Assembly: GCF_001957135.1 (NCBI RefSeq)
Contig: NZ_MPHK01000004.1
Location: 124,001-188,000 of the forward strand
DNA from: Shewanella sp. UCD-KL21
GTDB lineage: Bacteria > Pseudomonadota > Gammaproteobacteria > Enterobacterales > Shewanellaceae
Length of the DNA stretch: 64,000 nt
Direction: 5' to 3'
In this document: in pieces, positions 55,559 through 64,000 of the stretch
Layout: each line of letters begins with the position of its first letter
Position numbering within the stretch: the first letter of the stretch is position 1
Made by a program: the position numbers and the translations under genes
The notes under the pieces: generated by a model
The model's input: the letters and a program-made list of their open reading frames with translations, nothing else
Databases searched by the model: none
Told to the model about the DNA's origin: nothing

Positions 55559-56524
55559 TTACAGATTGTTGCAAATATTATTGCGCACATATTGAGTTGG
55601 GGTGCAGCCTGTTGATTTAGAAAAGTATCGACTAAAACTTGGCAGATCTTTAAAGCCACTTTCATATGCTGACTTTTTTATATTACCTTTATTATTATTC
55701 AAAATAGTTATAATAGAATTCATTCTGGTATTTTGAATCATGTCTTTTACACAGCAGTGTTCAGTTTTAAGTTCGCGCTGTAAACCACGCTCTGATACAC
55801 CAATTAAATTGGCAAGATTGGCTAAGTTTAACGCTGATGGTGGCATGCTATTAGCGGCAGCTTTTACCCGTTCGCTACTGGGCAGTATTAGCTTAGTGTC
55901 TGCCAATATCGGGCTAACATCGCGCTCATCTTTTGCCACTGTCACTGACATAGACTGACAGTTAAAGGTTACGTTATCAAATAAGTCGACATCGACACCA
56001 TAGAATGCTCGCTCAAAAGGTAACTCTATGATTAAATTTGACTTATCTTTGAATGAATGACGTAAAATATGCGTAATACAGCTATAAATAAACAAGTCGT
56101 CATACTTAGATGCAATGGCTTGAGGAGCGCGTTTAGCCACTAAAGCTAAACTGTGCTGCGTTTCAATATTGCACCAATTGAGATCTGATACTTGATTATA
56201 AAATTGGGTAAATGCCACTAGCTTTTGCGCATCACTGACCTCTGCTGACAAGTCGATATCAGTAAACTTGATGATCCGCTGAATAAAATATTGTATCAAA
56301 TCAATAAAGAAATACTTATTGTCACAATTATTTTCTATATAACGTAATAAATTAGTAATGGTATTAAAACCAATCAAATCTGTATCTGCAAGATACTTAA
56401 AATGGTTATATTCATCAGGTAATGGAAAATTAATTAACTCGCAATATTCACACACAATCTTGGTGTGAACAGCTGGCCGGCACTTATATTTAATCATCTG
56501 AAAACATCTAAATAATATCCACAT
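55559..56524 (-). CDS. AraC family transcriptional regulator, divergent from dms operon
   Basis: The 321-residue product has a C-terminal AraC HTH pair at about residues 220-318: LANLANLIGVSERGLQRELK and NIKKSAYESGFKDLPSFSRYFSKSTGCTPTQYV, split here as SAYESGFKDLPSFSRYF. The N-terminal 200 residues look like an AraC arabinose-binding-type regulatory half (DUF/ OruR-like) of unknown ligand. An internal ATG at 56497 could be the start. The gene is AT-richer than the dms genes and separated from dmsE by 170 bp, so it is a good candidate for the local activator or repressor of DMSO respiration. Confidence 0.85.
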   Translation of the reverse strand: MWILFRCFQMIKYKCRPAVHTKIVCEYCELINFPLPDEYNHFKYLADTDLIGFNTITNLLRYIENNCDNKYFFIDLIQYFIQRIIKFTDIDLSAEVSDAQKLVAFTQFYNQVSDLNWCNIETQHSLALVAKRAPQAIASKYDDLFIYSCITHILRHSFKDKSNLIIELPFERAFYGVDVDLFDNVTFNCQSMSVTVAKDERDVSPILADTKLILPSSERVKAAANSMPPSALNLANLANLIGVSERGLQRELKTEHCCVKDMIQNTRMNSIITILNNNKGNIKKSAYESGFKDLPSFSRYFSKSTGCTPTQYVRNNICNNL

Positions 56525-56564
56525 TTAACTGCTGGTTATTTTATTTGTTTTTGCTACTTAAGAT

Positions 56565-56580
56565 GCTGACGCGGATCACA
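56565..56580. promoter_or_regulatory. CRP-like site upstream of dmsE
   Basis: GCTGACGCGGATCACA matches TGTGA-N6-TCACA at 8 of 10 half-site bases, with a perfect right arm. It is 115 bp before the dmsE start. cAMP-CRP dependence of DMSO respiration is known for S. oneidensis. Confidence 0.5.
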
Positions 56581-56694
56581 TATGTCGCTTTTTGATAATT
56601 CAATTGCATCGATTAGATTTCTACACATCCCTAAAATACCCCTTCTTAATTAGTACACTTTTTAACATTTGATTTAATAAGGTCAGGTAACTTG

Positions 56695-57642
56695 ATGAAC
56701 TGGTATCGTAAATTCATAACCTATATCAGCATAACGCTCTGTTTATGCTCATTTAGTGCTATCTCTGCGCCATGGGATGACATGCCAGCAGATCAGTTAG
56801 AACAGCAATTGGTTGAAAAGTTCGCTGCAGGCAAGTACTCCCCTAAAGGGGCAGACAACTGCTTAATGTGTCATCGCAAAAATGAAAAAGTCATGGATAT
56901 CTTTAAAGGCGCCCATGGCAACTTAACCCATAGTGACTCGCCAATGGCAGGGCTGCAGTGCGAAGCTTGTCATGGCCCTCAAGGTAACCATAACCGTGGC
57001 GGCAAAGAGCCAATGATCCAATTTGGCCAAGACAGCAAGTTATCAACCCAAGCACAAAATACTGTTTGTCAGGGCTGTCATAACGATCCAAAACAAATGG
57101 CATGGCATAACAGCACCCATAATCTTGAAGAAGTTGCCTGTGCTGACTGTCATAACATCCACGCAGCCAAAGATCCTGCCCTAGACAAACTCACCGTTAA
57201 CGATACCTGTACTAGTTGTCACAGCCAAGAAAAAGCCGACATGAACAAGCGTTCATCGCACCCACTAAAATGGGACCAAATGACCTGTATCGATTGTCAT
57301 TCTCCCCACGGTTCGATGACTGAAAGCGCGTTAAACAAACCTTCTATTAATGACACTTGTTATAGCTGTCATGCAGAAATGCGTGGCCCAGTGCTATGGG
57401 AACATGCGCCAGTGACTGAAAACTGCGTCACCTGTCATAACCCACACGGCAGCGTTAACGAATCTATGCTCAACAACCGTGCTCCGCAGCTTTGTCAGCA
57501 ATGTCATGCCGATGATGGCCATGCCAGCCGCGTTGTACCACAACCAGGTATGGATGCCTTTGGCGGCGGCAAAAGTTGTTTAAATTGCCACAGCCAAATT
57601 CATGGTTCTAACCATCCAGCTGGCAGTTTGCTGCAACGCTAA
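56695..57642 (+). CDS. dmsE: Decaheme c-type cytochrome DmsE (MtrA/DmsE family)
   Basis: DmsE moves electrons from the periplasm into the outer-membrane barrel DmsF. The 315-residue product has a signal peptide ([25 protein letters not shown]) and exactly ten CxxCH sites: CLMCH, CEACH, CQGCH, CADCH, CTSCH, CIDCH, CYSCH, CVTCH, CQQCH and CLNCH. Two similar five-heme halves are visible, with repeated SPHGS/NPHGS signatures, as in MtrA. The ATG at 56695 is chosen; a TTG at 56692 is in frame. It is the first gene of the dms operon, with dmsF beginning 15 bp after its stop. Confidence 0.96.
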   Translation: MNWYRKFITYISITLCLCSFSAISAPWDDMPADQLEQQLVEKFAAGKYSPKGADNCLMCHRKNEKVMDIFKGAHGNLTHSDSPMAGLQCEACHGPQGNHNRGGKEPMIQFGQDSKLSTQAQNTVCQGCHNDPKQMAWHNSTHNLEEVACADCHNIHAAKDPALDKLTVNDTCTSCHSQEKADMNKRSSHPLKWDQMTCIDCHSPHGSMTESALNKPSINDTCYSCHAEMRGPVLWEHAPVTENCVTCHNPHGSVNESMLNNRAPQLCQQCHADDGHASRVVPQPGMDAFGGGKSCLNCHSQIHGSNHPAGSLLQR

Positions 57643-57657
57643 ATGAGGGCAACAACA

Positions 57658-59649
57658 ATGAATTTTAAACTCAATTTTATTACCGCCTCATTAGTGATTG
57701 CCTCAGCACCCGCTATGGCGGCTGATTTTGCGGTAGGTAAAGCAAATACCGCTAATGTTGATCAGCAAAATTACCAATGTCAGCGCTGTGAAGCAAACAC
57801 TGGCTATAACGGCAGTGTCAGTGTTGCCGCGGGTTACATTAGCAGTGATGATGTTCATGCTGCTAATGCCTTTGGCACTGATCAAGACGGCTTTGTTACT
57901 GCCGTTAGCGGTGATGTGAACTACCAAGACGAAAACGGCTATCAGGCGCGCATTCAAGCCAACCAACTGGGGTTTGAAAACAGCTCAGCGAATGTCAGCG
58001 TTGGCAAAGCTGGATTGTTCTCAGTGGATGCGGATTACCAATTACTGACCACCTATCAGTCAGGTGATGCTCAAAGTCAGCTTTATTATGACGATGGCAT
58101 GATGCTGCCAAGTGACGAGCCATACACGTTTGAGTTATCACAGCAACGTGAAAAAATGGGCTTTGGCGCCAAAGTTAAGCAAGATTTTTATCAAGGCTAC
58201 CTGCGTTATGAAACCGAAGATAAAAGCGGTTATAAGAGCAGCAGTATTGTTACCCCTAGCCCAGTAAATATTGGTTTAGTTGTCGACTCAACTACCGATT
58301 CATTTACCGCAGGCGCTGCCCTTACTGGCGACAACTGGTTAACTGAGCTGAGCTATTTTGGTAGCCAGTACAAAAATAATGTTAACCACCTGAGCTTACC
58401 GTACTCATACGACTTGTATGCAGCAACCCCTGACAATGAAGCCCATCAAGTATCACTGTCGGGCCAATATCAATTAGATCGCACTGTGATGTCAGGGCGC
58501 TTTATTGTTGGCCGCATGATCCAAGATGATGACCTCATTCAAGTGGCGGGTAACCCAATCCAAAACTGGGATGGCGAAATCGACACCACGGATGCCAGCT
58601 TTAACATCACCTCAATGCTAAGTAATCGTTTACGTCTGGGGGCAAGTTACGACTACAGCAACCGTGAAAACAACAGCTCGGTATTTGAATTCCAGCAATA
58701 CGACTTTAATAGCTTAAGTGGCACCTTCAAAGAAAACGTCGCCACTGATGTCGAACGCTCAAGCTATAAAGTTAATGCCAGTTACCGCATCAGTAGTGGC
58801 TACCGTTTACAAGCAGGTTATGACCGTAAAGATGTTCAGCGCAGTTATAGCGATCGCGAACAAACTAACGAAGACAACTTATGGGCCAAGTTCAGTATTC
58901 GCGCCATTGATAAGCTCAATATTAATGTTAAAGCCAGCCACAGTAATCGCGGCGGCTCTGAGTACCAAACCAATGAGCTAACGTCATCTGAAGATAACAG
59001 CCTAATGCGTAAGTACTATCTTGCTGATAGAACCCGTAACGATATCGAGCTGCGCGTTAATCACAGCCCAGTTGATTGGTTAAGCATCGACTTCACCGGA
59101 CGCTACGCCATTGATGACTATGACGATACTGTTATCGGCTTAACGGAATCAGAAGATTACGGTTACGACGTCAATGTAAACCTGCAACTTAGCAAGCAAT
59201 TATCAGCTTATGGTTTTGCTGGCCAGCAGTGGATTAACTCAGCTCAAGCTGGCAGCCAAAGTTATAGCGACCCTGATTGGTACGCCGATATTGAAGACAA
59301 ATTTATCAATATGGGCGCCGGCGTGAGCTACGGCGGATTAATGCAGAACCAACTGACTTTAGGGGCTGATTACTTATTCAGTAACTCAAGCAGTGACACC
59401 TACATTACCAGTGATGGCACCTCGCCATACGGTGATTATTATTCTTATAACCATAGCGCCAGCTTATATGCCAACTACGCCTTAAGTGACGACATGGCAT
59501 TAAAGCTGACTTACCGCTACGAACGTTATTACGACACCGATGATGCTCAATTATCTATAAATGAAGTCCCAGCAATGGTGACCCTAGGTGAGCTTAATCA
59601 CAATTATAACGCCCATCAGATCATGCTGAATTTCAGCTATCTGCTGTAG
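57658..59649 (+). CDS. dmsF: MtrB/PioB family outer-membrane beta-barrel DmsF
   Basis: DmsF is the barrel that sheathes DmsE so that electrons cross the outer membrane. The 663-residue product starts at the ATG at 57658 (GAGGG nine bases upstream). A signal peptide (MNFKLNFITASLVIASAPAMA) precedes the family's N-terminal CxxC, here CQRC near residue 41. The rest is a long series of amphipathic strands ending HQIMLNFSYLL, an aromatic barrel end. The pair DmsE-DmsF is equivalent to MtrA-MtrB of metal respiration. Confidence 0.95.
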   Translation: MNFKLNFITASLVIASAPAMAADFAVGKANTANVDQQNYQCQRCEANTGYNGSVSVAAGYISSDDVHAANAFGTDQDGFVTAVSGDVNYQDENGYQARIQANQLGFENSSANVSVGKAGLFSVDADYQLLTTYQSGDAQSQLYYDDGMMLPSDEPYTFELSQQREKMGFGAKVKQDFYQGYLRYETEDKSGYKSSSIVTPSPVNIGLVVDSTTDSFTAGAALTGDNWLTELSYFGSQYKNNVNHLSLPYSYDLYAATPDNEAHQVSLSGQYQLDRTVMSGRFIVGRMIQDDDLIQVAGNPIQNWDGEIDTTDASFNITSMLSNRLRLGASYDYSNRENNSSVFEFQQYDFNSLSGTFKENVATDVERSSYKVNASYRISSGYRLQAGYDRKDVQRSYSDREQTNEDNLWAKFSIRAIDKLNINVKASHSNRGGSEYQTNELTSSEDNSLMRKYYLADRTRNDIELRVNHSPVDWLSIDFTGRYAIDDYDDTVIGLTESEDYGYDVNVNLQLSKQLSAYGFAGQQWINSAQAGSQSYSDPDWYADIEDKFINMGAGVSYGGLMQNQLTLGADYLFSNSSSDTYITSDGTSPYGDYYSYNHSASLYANYALSDDMALKLTYRYERYYDTDDAQLSINEVPAMVTLGELNHNYNAHQIMLNFSYLL

Positions 59650-59693
59650 TCGTTACCAACGCGCTGAATAAATTTTAGTAAGAGGATTTAATA

Positions 59694-62207
59694 ATGGAAC
59701 GCAGAAGTTTCTTGAAAATGAGTGCGGCTTTAGGTTGCGCTGCAACAGTAACCGGCTGTAACACTAGCTCAAAAGATGCTGAGCCACTCCCACCAGAAGT
59801 ACCTGTGGATGAGACCTTAACTTGGTCAGCATGTTTAGTAAACTGTGGTTCAAACTGCCCAGTTAAAGTATTTAGTAAAGACGGCATTATTACTCGCGTA
59901 GAAGCGGATCATGAAGTCGAAGATGAATACGGCCTACATCAAGTCCGTGCCTGTGCTCGTGGCCGCTCATTACGCCAACGCACCTATGCAACTGACCGCT
60001 TAAAAACCCCAATGAAGCGTATTGGCGAGCGTGGTGAAGGTAAATTTATTCCTATCACTTGGGAAGAAGCAACGGCAACGATTGCGAGCAAGTTAAGCTC
60101 TACCATTGCTGAACACGGTAACAAGTCTATCTTTAGAAGTTACGGTTCTGGTGCTTATTACGGCTTTGCATCAAACGCCTGCTTTAACCGTTTGTTCAAC
60201 TTAGTTGGCGGCTGCTTAAGTTACTATGGTAACTACTCTTGGGCGCAGCAAATTGAAGCGGCTAAGCATACCTTTGGTACTGGCAGTACTTCTGGCTCTT
60301 CAACAGTAACTTTAGATCAAAGTGACTTTTTATTAGGTTTTGCTTACAACCCAAGTGAAATCCGTCAATCAGGTTCTGGTGAAGGTTATGATTACCTTAA
60401 CGCACTGCAACGTAACAACGGCCTAAAAGTTACCTTAATTGACCCACGCTATACCGACTCAATGTTAGGTAAAGAGTCTACTTGGCTGCCGATTCGACCA
60501 GGTACCGATGCCGCGCTTGCTGAAGCAATGGCATACCTAATGATTAATTCTGGTTGGGTTGAGCGCAACAGCATTGATTTTATCAATAACCATACAGTTG
60601 GTTATGATGCAGCGTCGATTCTTGCTCAAAAGCAAGCCTTCGAAACCAGCGGCGATGCCACTAAAATTGAATATGCACAGCATATGAACCCTGAAGATAA
60701 CTACTATGACTACATCATGGCACAAGGTATCTACAGCGATCGCGCCCCGCGCACTCCAGAATGGGCTCAATCTATTACTGGTATTCCAGCGGCGAAAATT
60801 GAGCAACTCGCTGATGACCTAATGGCTTCAGAAAGACCCTACATAGTTGCAGGCGCTGGTGTTAACCGTCAAGCCAACGGTGAGCAATCAATCCGTGCAA
60901 TTTACATGCTTAGCGTATTAGCAGGTAAGCTTGGCCGTGAAGGCAGCTCAAATGGTGAGCTACCCAATATGACCAAAATGTACCGCGCAGGTATTCCAAC
61001 TGGCACTAACCCAGTTAAAGAGCAGATTTCATTCTTCTGTTGGTCTGAAGCGATCCACAATGGTAAAACCATGACGGCTCGTAGCCATGGCGTTACTGGT
61101 ACTGACGGTTTAGATACCCCACTTGATGCCAACATCAAAGTGATTATCTCAGCATCAGACAGTTCACTACTTAACCAACATGCAGACATTAACGGCACAG
61201 CTGAAATCTTAAAAGATGAAAGCGGCGTTGAATTAATTGTTTCTTGTGACTGCTGGATGACCCCAGGCGCTAAATTTGCCGACATCATCATTCCTGATAC
61301 CTCATGGTTAGAATCAAATGACTTGGTTGATGACTCTTATGCATCTGGTTCGTTAGATTACCTAACCGCGATGAAAGCCGCTGTTGAGCCAATTTGGGAC
61401 TGTAAGTCTATGTACCAAGTATCAGCAATGATTGCTGAAAAAATGGGCGTCGGCGCCGAATTTACTGAAGGCAAAACTGAAGATGATTGGTTAGAGGAGC
61501 TTTACCAGCAAACTCGTAGCAATACCGCTAACAGTGCTGTTACCCCTGCCTTCCCTGCGACGTATAAAGAAGCCCAAGATATTGGCTTGTTCCGTAAAAA
61601 TGACTATGCCCGCCATGTGGCGCTAGACAGTTTTGTTAATGGCAGCGAAGCACTATCAACGCCATCAGGCAAAATTGAAATTTACTCAGCAGAATTGGCT
61701 TGGCGCGCTGCAAACTGGGATCAAGACAAATACAAAGGCGATATTATTACCCCAATACCACAATATGTGGTGACTTGGGACGGTTACGAAGATGAAGACA
61801 CCAAAGAAGATTACCCACTGCAATTAGCGGGTTACCACACTAAAGGTCGTACTCACTCAAGCTATCACAACGTACCTTGGTTACGTGAAGCCGTTGAAGA
61901 TGCAGTATGGATTAACGCCATTGATGCCCAAGAATACGGTGTGGCCTCAGGTGACAAAGTTGAAATGTATAACGAGCGCGGCTCAATTGAAGTGGTTGTA
62001 CGTATCACCCCACGTGTTGCTCCTGGCATTGTGGCTTTAGGTCAAGGCGCTTGGTTCTCTCCTGATCCAAATGGCCGCAAGGGTATGACAGGTAAGGTGA
62101 TTGATATTGGCGGCGCGATTAACTCGTTGACCAAATATGCACCAAGCCCAGTTGCAAAAGGCAACCCACAGCACACAAACCGTGTTCAAATTCGTAAAGC
62201 TATTTAA
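59694..62207 (+). CDS. dmsA: DMSO reductase catalytic subunit DmsA (Tat-exported lipoprotein)
   Basis: DmsA is the molybdopterin enzyme that reduces DMSO to dimethyl sulfide at the cell surface. The 837-residue product has a Tat motif ERRSFLKMS and a lipobox TVTGC at Cys22, so it is a lipidated outer-membrane protein. The [4Fe-4S] site near residue 47 is CLVNCGSNC with a later Cys in ACARGRS. The likely Mo ligand is the Ser in YYGNYSWAQ. The C-terminal molybdopterin-binding domain includes AGYHTKGRTHSSYHNVPW and RVQIRKAI. It follows dmsF at 45 bp, and dmsB starts 12 bp after it. Confidence 0.97.
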   Translation: MERRSFLKMSAALGCAATVTGCNTSSKDAEPLPPEVPVDETLTWSACLVNCGSNCPVKVFSKDGIITRVEADHEVEDEYGLHQVRACARGRSLRQRTYATDRLKTPMKRIGERGEGKFIPITWEEATATIASKLSSTIAEHGNKSIFRSYGSGAYYGFASNACFNRLFNLVGGCLSYYGNYSWAQQIEAAKHTFGTGSTSGSSTVTLDQSDFLLGFAYNPSEIRQSGSGEGYDYLNALQRNNGLKVTLIDPRYTDSMLGKESTWLPIRPGTDAALAEAMAYLMINSGWVERNSIDFINNHTVGYDAASILAQKQAFETSGDATKIEYAQHMNPEDNYYDYIMAQGIYSDRAPRTPEWAQSITGIPAAKIEQLADDLMASERPYIVAGAGVNRQANGEQSIRAIYMLSVLAGKLGREGSSNGELPNMTKMYRAGIPTGTNPVKEQISFFCWSEAIHNGKTMTARSHGVTGTDGLDTPLDANIKVIISASDSSLLNQHADINGTAEILKDESGVELIVSCDCWMTPGAKFADIIIPDTSWLESNDLVDDSYASGSLDYLTAMKAAVEPIWDCKSMYQVSAMIAEKMGVGAEFTEGKTEDDWLEELYQQTRSNTANSAVTPAFPATYKEAQDIGLFRKNDYARHVALDSFVNGSEALSTPSGKIEIYSAELAWRAANWDQDKYKGDIITPIPQYVVTWDGYEDEDTKEDYPLQLAGYHTKGRTHSSYHNVPWLREAVEDAVWINAIDAQEYGVASGDKVEMYNERGSIEVVVRITPRVAPGIVALGQGAWFSPDPNGRKGMTGKVIDIGGAINSLTKYAPSPVAKGNPQHTNRVQIRKAI

Positions 62208-62218
62208 TGGAGGCTACC

Positions 62219-62887
62219 ATGACCGAATCAACTCAATACAGTTTCTACCTTGATACGACTAAATGTACAGGTTGTAAAGCCTGCCATATTTCTTGTAAAG
62301 ACCGCCAAAGTGGCATTATTCGCGAAGGCGATAAACCAACCGAAGGTGGTGTGCCTGCATTAAATGGCGTTAACTGGCGTCGCGTTTATGAATACGGCGG
62401 CGGCACATGGAATGTCGACCCAAGCACAGGCTCGTTTGAGCAAAATGTGTTTAGTTACTATGTATCGATTGGCTGTAACCATTGTAGTGAGCCTGTTTGT
62501 GTTAAGGCCTGTCCTACTGGTGCGATGCACAAACGCCGTGAAGATGGCTTAGTCCATGTGGCAACAGACTTATGTATTGGCTGCGGCAGTTGCGCCAGAG
62601 CTTGTCCATATGATGCGCCGCAATTAGATCAAGAACGTAAAGTCATGACCAAGTGTGATGGCTGTTACGACCGACTCGCTGAAGGCCGTAAGCCTATGTG
62701 TGTTGACTCTTGTCCAATGCGCGCAATGGACTTTGATACCGTTGAAAACATTAAAAAGAAATATGGTAATGGTGATGCCCATATCGCACCACTACCATCA
62801 GAAAGTATTACTTCGCCTAATTTAATCATCAAAGCGAATAGAAATGGCGGCCAACAAGGTGACATTCTCAATTTTGCAGAAGTATAA
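62219..62887 (+). CDS. dmsB: DMSO reductase iron-sulfur subunit DmsB
   Basis: DmsB wires DmsA to its electron donor through four [4Fe-4S] clusters. The 222-residue product starts at the ATG at 62219, preceded by GGAGG; the frame is open from 62207. Ferredoxin-type Cys groups are CTGCKACHISC, CNHCSEPVCVKAC, CIGCGSCARAC and CDGCYDRLAEGRKPMCVDSC, giving 16 cysteines. No membrane anchor DmsC gene follows, as expected when DmsEF replaces the enterobacterial DmsC. A hairpin with a UUCG loop lies 10 bp after its stop. Confidence 0.96.
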   Translation: MTESTQYSFYLDTTKCTGCKACHISCKDRQSGIIREGDKPTEGGVPALNGVNWRRVYEYGGGTWNVDPSTGSFEQNVFSYYVSIGCNHCSEPVCVKACPTGAMHKRREDGLVHVATDLCIGCGSCARACPYDAPQLDQERKVMTKCDGCYDRLAEGRKPMCVDSCPMRAMDFDTVENIKKKYGNGDAHIAPLPSESITSPNLIIKANRNGGQQGDILNFAEV

Positions 62888-62896
62888 CTAAATAAT

Positions 62897-62918
62897 GGCG
62901 TCCTTCGGGGCGCCTTTT
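62897..62918 (+). terminator. UUCG-loop hairpin inside the dms operon (possible attenuator)
   Basis: GGCGTCC (62897-62903) pairs with GGGCGCC (62908-62914) via one T-G wobble around a TTCG tetraloop, followed by only T4. It lies between dmsB and dmsG. It is probably a weak terminator or RNA-stability element that lowers expression of the downstream chaperone genes. Confidence 0.7.
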
Positions 62919-62933
62919 AACAGGAGTGAAATA

Positions 62934-63596
62934 ATGACCGACACAACCACTCATGATGCTTACTTAGAGCTACAAGCAATTGCACGTTTACTGCATAACG
63001 TTTTATTGGACTATCCAACTGAGGATTCAATCCAGTATTTTGTCAGCAATCAATTAAACCTGACTTGGCCTGCACTAGAAGACTCTGAAGCAAATAAGCA
63101 AGGTAAGTCATTATTAGGCCAGTTTTTCTCACAATGGCAGCCTGAAAACATCAACGATCTTAAGCTTGATTACGGCCAGCTCTATTTTGGACCAGGTGAG
63201 CCTAACGCTATGCCTTGGGGCTCAACTTACCTAGGCGAGCAACAAATTCTCAATGACGAATCGACCATTAGCTTAATGAACTTTTACAAGCAATTAGGCA
63301 TTAGTTTCGAGTTGAAATTTAACCAACCTGTCGACCATATCGCTTTGTTTTACGCGGTCATCGATCAATTACTGCAGCAATTAATTGATGAGCCTGACAA
63401 TAAGCCAGCTAAAGAAGCACTTATGGTGTTATTGCAACAACACATGTTGCCATGGTCAGGTCGTTGTCACGAACTCGCCATACAGCATGCTGAAAGCGAT
63501 TTCTATAAAGGCATTGCCCTGCTAGCCAGCGATTTTGACACTGTACTCGCTAACACATTAAATATCATCCCAATGCCAATGCGTTTATTTCGTTAG
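62934..63596 (+). CDS. dmsG: TorD/DmsD-type molybdoenzyme chaperone DmsG
   Basis: The 220-residue cytoplasmic protein starts at the ATG at 62934 with AGGAG upstream (the frame is open from 62895). It is mostly helical, with the TorD-family signatures YGQLYFGPGEPNAMPWGSTYLGE near residues 78-100 and DHIALFYAVIDQLLQQ. Such proteins bind the Tat leader of the reductase and aid molybdenum cofactor insertion before export. Here the client should be DmsA. The symbol follows S. oneidensis dmsEFABGH order. Confidence 0.92.
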   Translation: MTDTTTHDAYLELQAIARLLHNVLLDYPTEDSIQYFVSNQLNLTWPALEDSEANKQGKSLLGQFFSQWQPENINDLKLDYGQLYFGPGEPNAMPWGSTYLGEQQILNDESTISLMNFYKQLGISFELKFNQPVDHIALFYAVIDQLLQQLIDEPDNKPAKEALMVLLQQHMLPWSGRCHELAIQHAESDFYKGIALLASDFDTVLANTLNIIPMPMRLFR

Positions 63597-63608
63597 TAGG
63601 AAAAGCTT

Positions 63609-64000
63609 ATGAGTGTCATTCGATCCGTCGCCCAGCAGTGGAACAAAGCAGACTTTGCCCAGCAATTACAGCAGTACTTTGGCCAAGATAAGGCCATTGG
63701 TGAGCTATTTATTGGCGCAACGCCTTGCTCGACAGTGTGCAGCCTCATCGCCGCGATGATCGAATTACCGCCTAAGCCTAAAAATGAACATTACAGCATG
63801 GATATGGAGCAGGTTTTTGACACCCTGTTCCAGTGCTTTTTATTGATGTTTATTAAGGAGCTGGAACATAAACTGCTAACCCAACCCGAGCAGTTAATTA
63901 TGTCGCTGGCGGTTCATTATGCACAAACCATTAAAGATGATCCGCAACACGCCAATTCAAGCCTGCACGACAACAGCCAACGGGTATTAACCGCCATGGC
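63609..64000 (+). CDS. dmsH: DmsH-like protein, 5' part (runs off window)
   Basis: An ATG at 63609 with TAGGAA upstream opens a frame of 130 complete codons to the window edge with no stop. It starts MSVIRSVAQQWNKADFAQQL and looks soluble and helical, with ATPCSTVCSLIAAMIELP near residue 38. Position right after dmsG, 12 bp apart, fits dmsH of S. oneidensis, a protein of unknown role in the DMSO operon. The assignment rests on gene order. Confidence 0.75.
   Translation, partial: MSVIRSVAQQWNKADFAQQLQQYFGQDKAIGELFIGATPCSTVCSLIAAMIELPPKPKNEHYSMDMEQVFDTLFQCFLLMFIKELEHKLLTQPEQLIMSLAVHYAQTIKDDPQHANSSLHDNSQRVLTAM

Overview
The window reads as a chromosomal segment of a Shewanella-type marine gammaproteobacterium. 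The strongest pointers are a CymA-type tetraheme quinol dehydrogenase, a complete dmsEFAB-dmsG extracellular DMSO respiration operon (dmsH runs off the right edge), a split flavocytochrome c3-like reductase, and the housekeeping neighbourhoods ftsY-rsmD-yhhL, plsB/lexA-sulA, nfuA, comF-bioH and tex. Base composition looks like the low 40s %GC by eye, with AT-richer stretches at about 32.6-35.2 kb and 55.3-56.7 kb. No rRNA, tRNA, CRISPR, transposase or integrase was seen.

Layout. 0-3 kb: ftsY (5' part, minus strand), rsmD, yhhL, then convergent cymA. 3.5-9.4 kb: a copper/silver export operon (Cys-rich exported protein, a CusB-like adaptor carrying seven metal-binding modules, a CusA-like pump). 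9.5-16.2 kb: small membrane protein, VOC protein, mtr, plsB, then divergent lexA-sulA with two LexA boxes. 16.6-25.5 kb: an aa3/caa3-type cytochrome c oxidase cluster (coxB with two heme c domains, coxA, ctaG, coxC, a DUF2909 protein on the other strand, SURF1, a small assembly-type protein, ctaA, cyoE, sco). 25.7-31.3 kb: an orphan pilin, a GntR/FCD regulator, and an operon of Tat-exported flavoprotein, tetraheme cytochrome and OprD-like porin. 31.4-35.3 kb: a MerR-methyltransferase gene broken by an in-frame TGA, an AT-rich TraB/DUF5694-like gene, and 1.1 kb of noncoding DNA with two copies of a hairpin-rich repeat. 35.3-41.7 kb: polysaccharide deacetylase, MATE transporter, two paralogous S9 peptidases. 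41.8-45.6 kb: a TonB siderophore receptor divergent from a PepSY membrane protein, with Fur-like boxes between. 45.7-55.3 kb: a pilin, nfuA, M14 peptidase, comF, bioH, an unknown protein, an ABM monooxygenase, tex. 55.6-64 kb: an AraC regulator divergent from the dms operon.

How it fits together. CymA oxidises menaquinol and feeds electrons to periplasmic and outer-membrane reductases. Two candidate clients are in the window: the DmsEFAB conduit (decaheme DmsE, barrel DmsF, lipoprotein DmsA, Fe-S DmsB) and the flavoprotein/tetraheme pair. Aerobic respiration is represented by the heme-copper oxidase cluster with its heme A, CuA and CuB assembly factors. Iron (TonB/PepSY, nfuA) and copper (Cus-like) handling support this respiratory lifestyle.

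The most interesting points are the flavoprotein reductase, whose fumarate-binding residues look replaced and whose substrate is unknown; the six-fold tandem metal-binding array in the Cus adaptor; the duplicated noncoding repeat whose hairpins present GGA loops; and the MerR-methyltransferase gene with a premature TGA.
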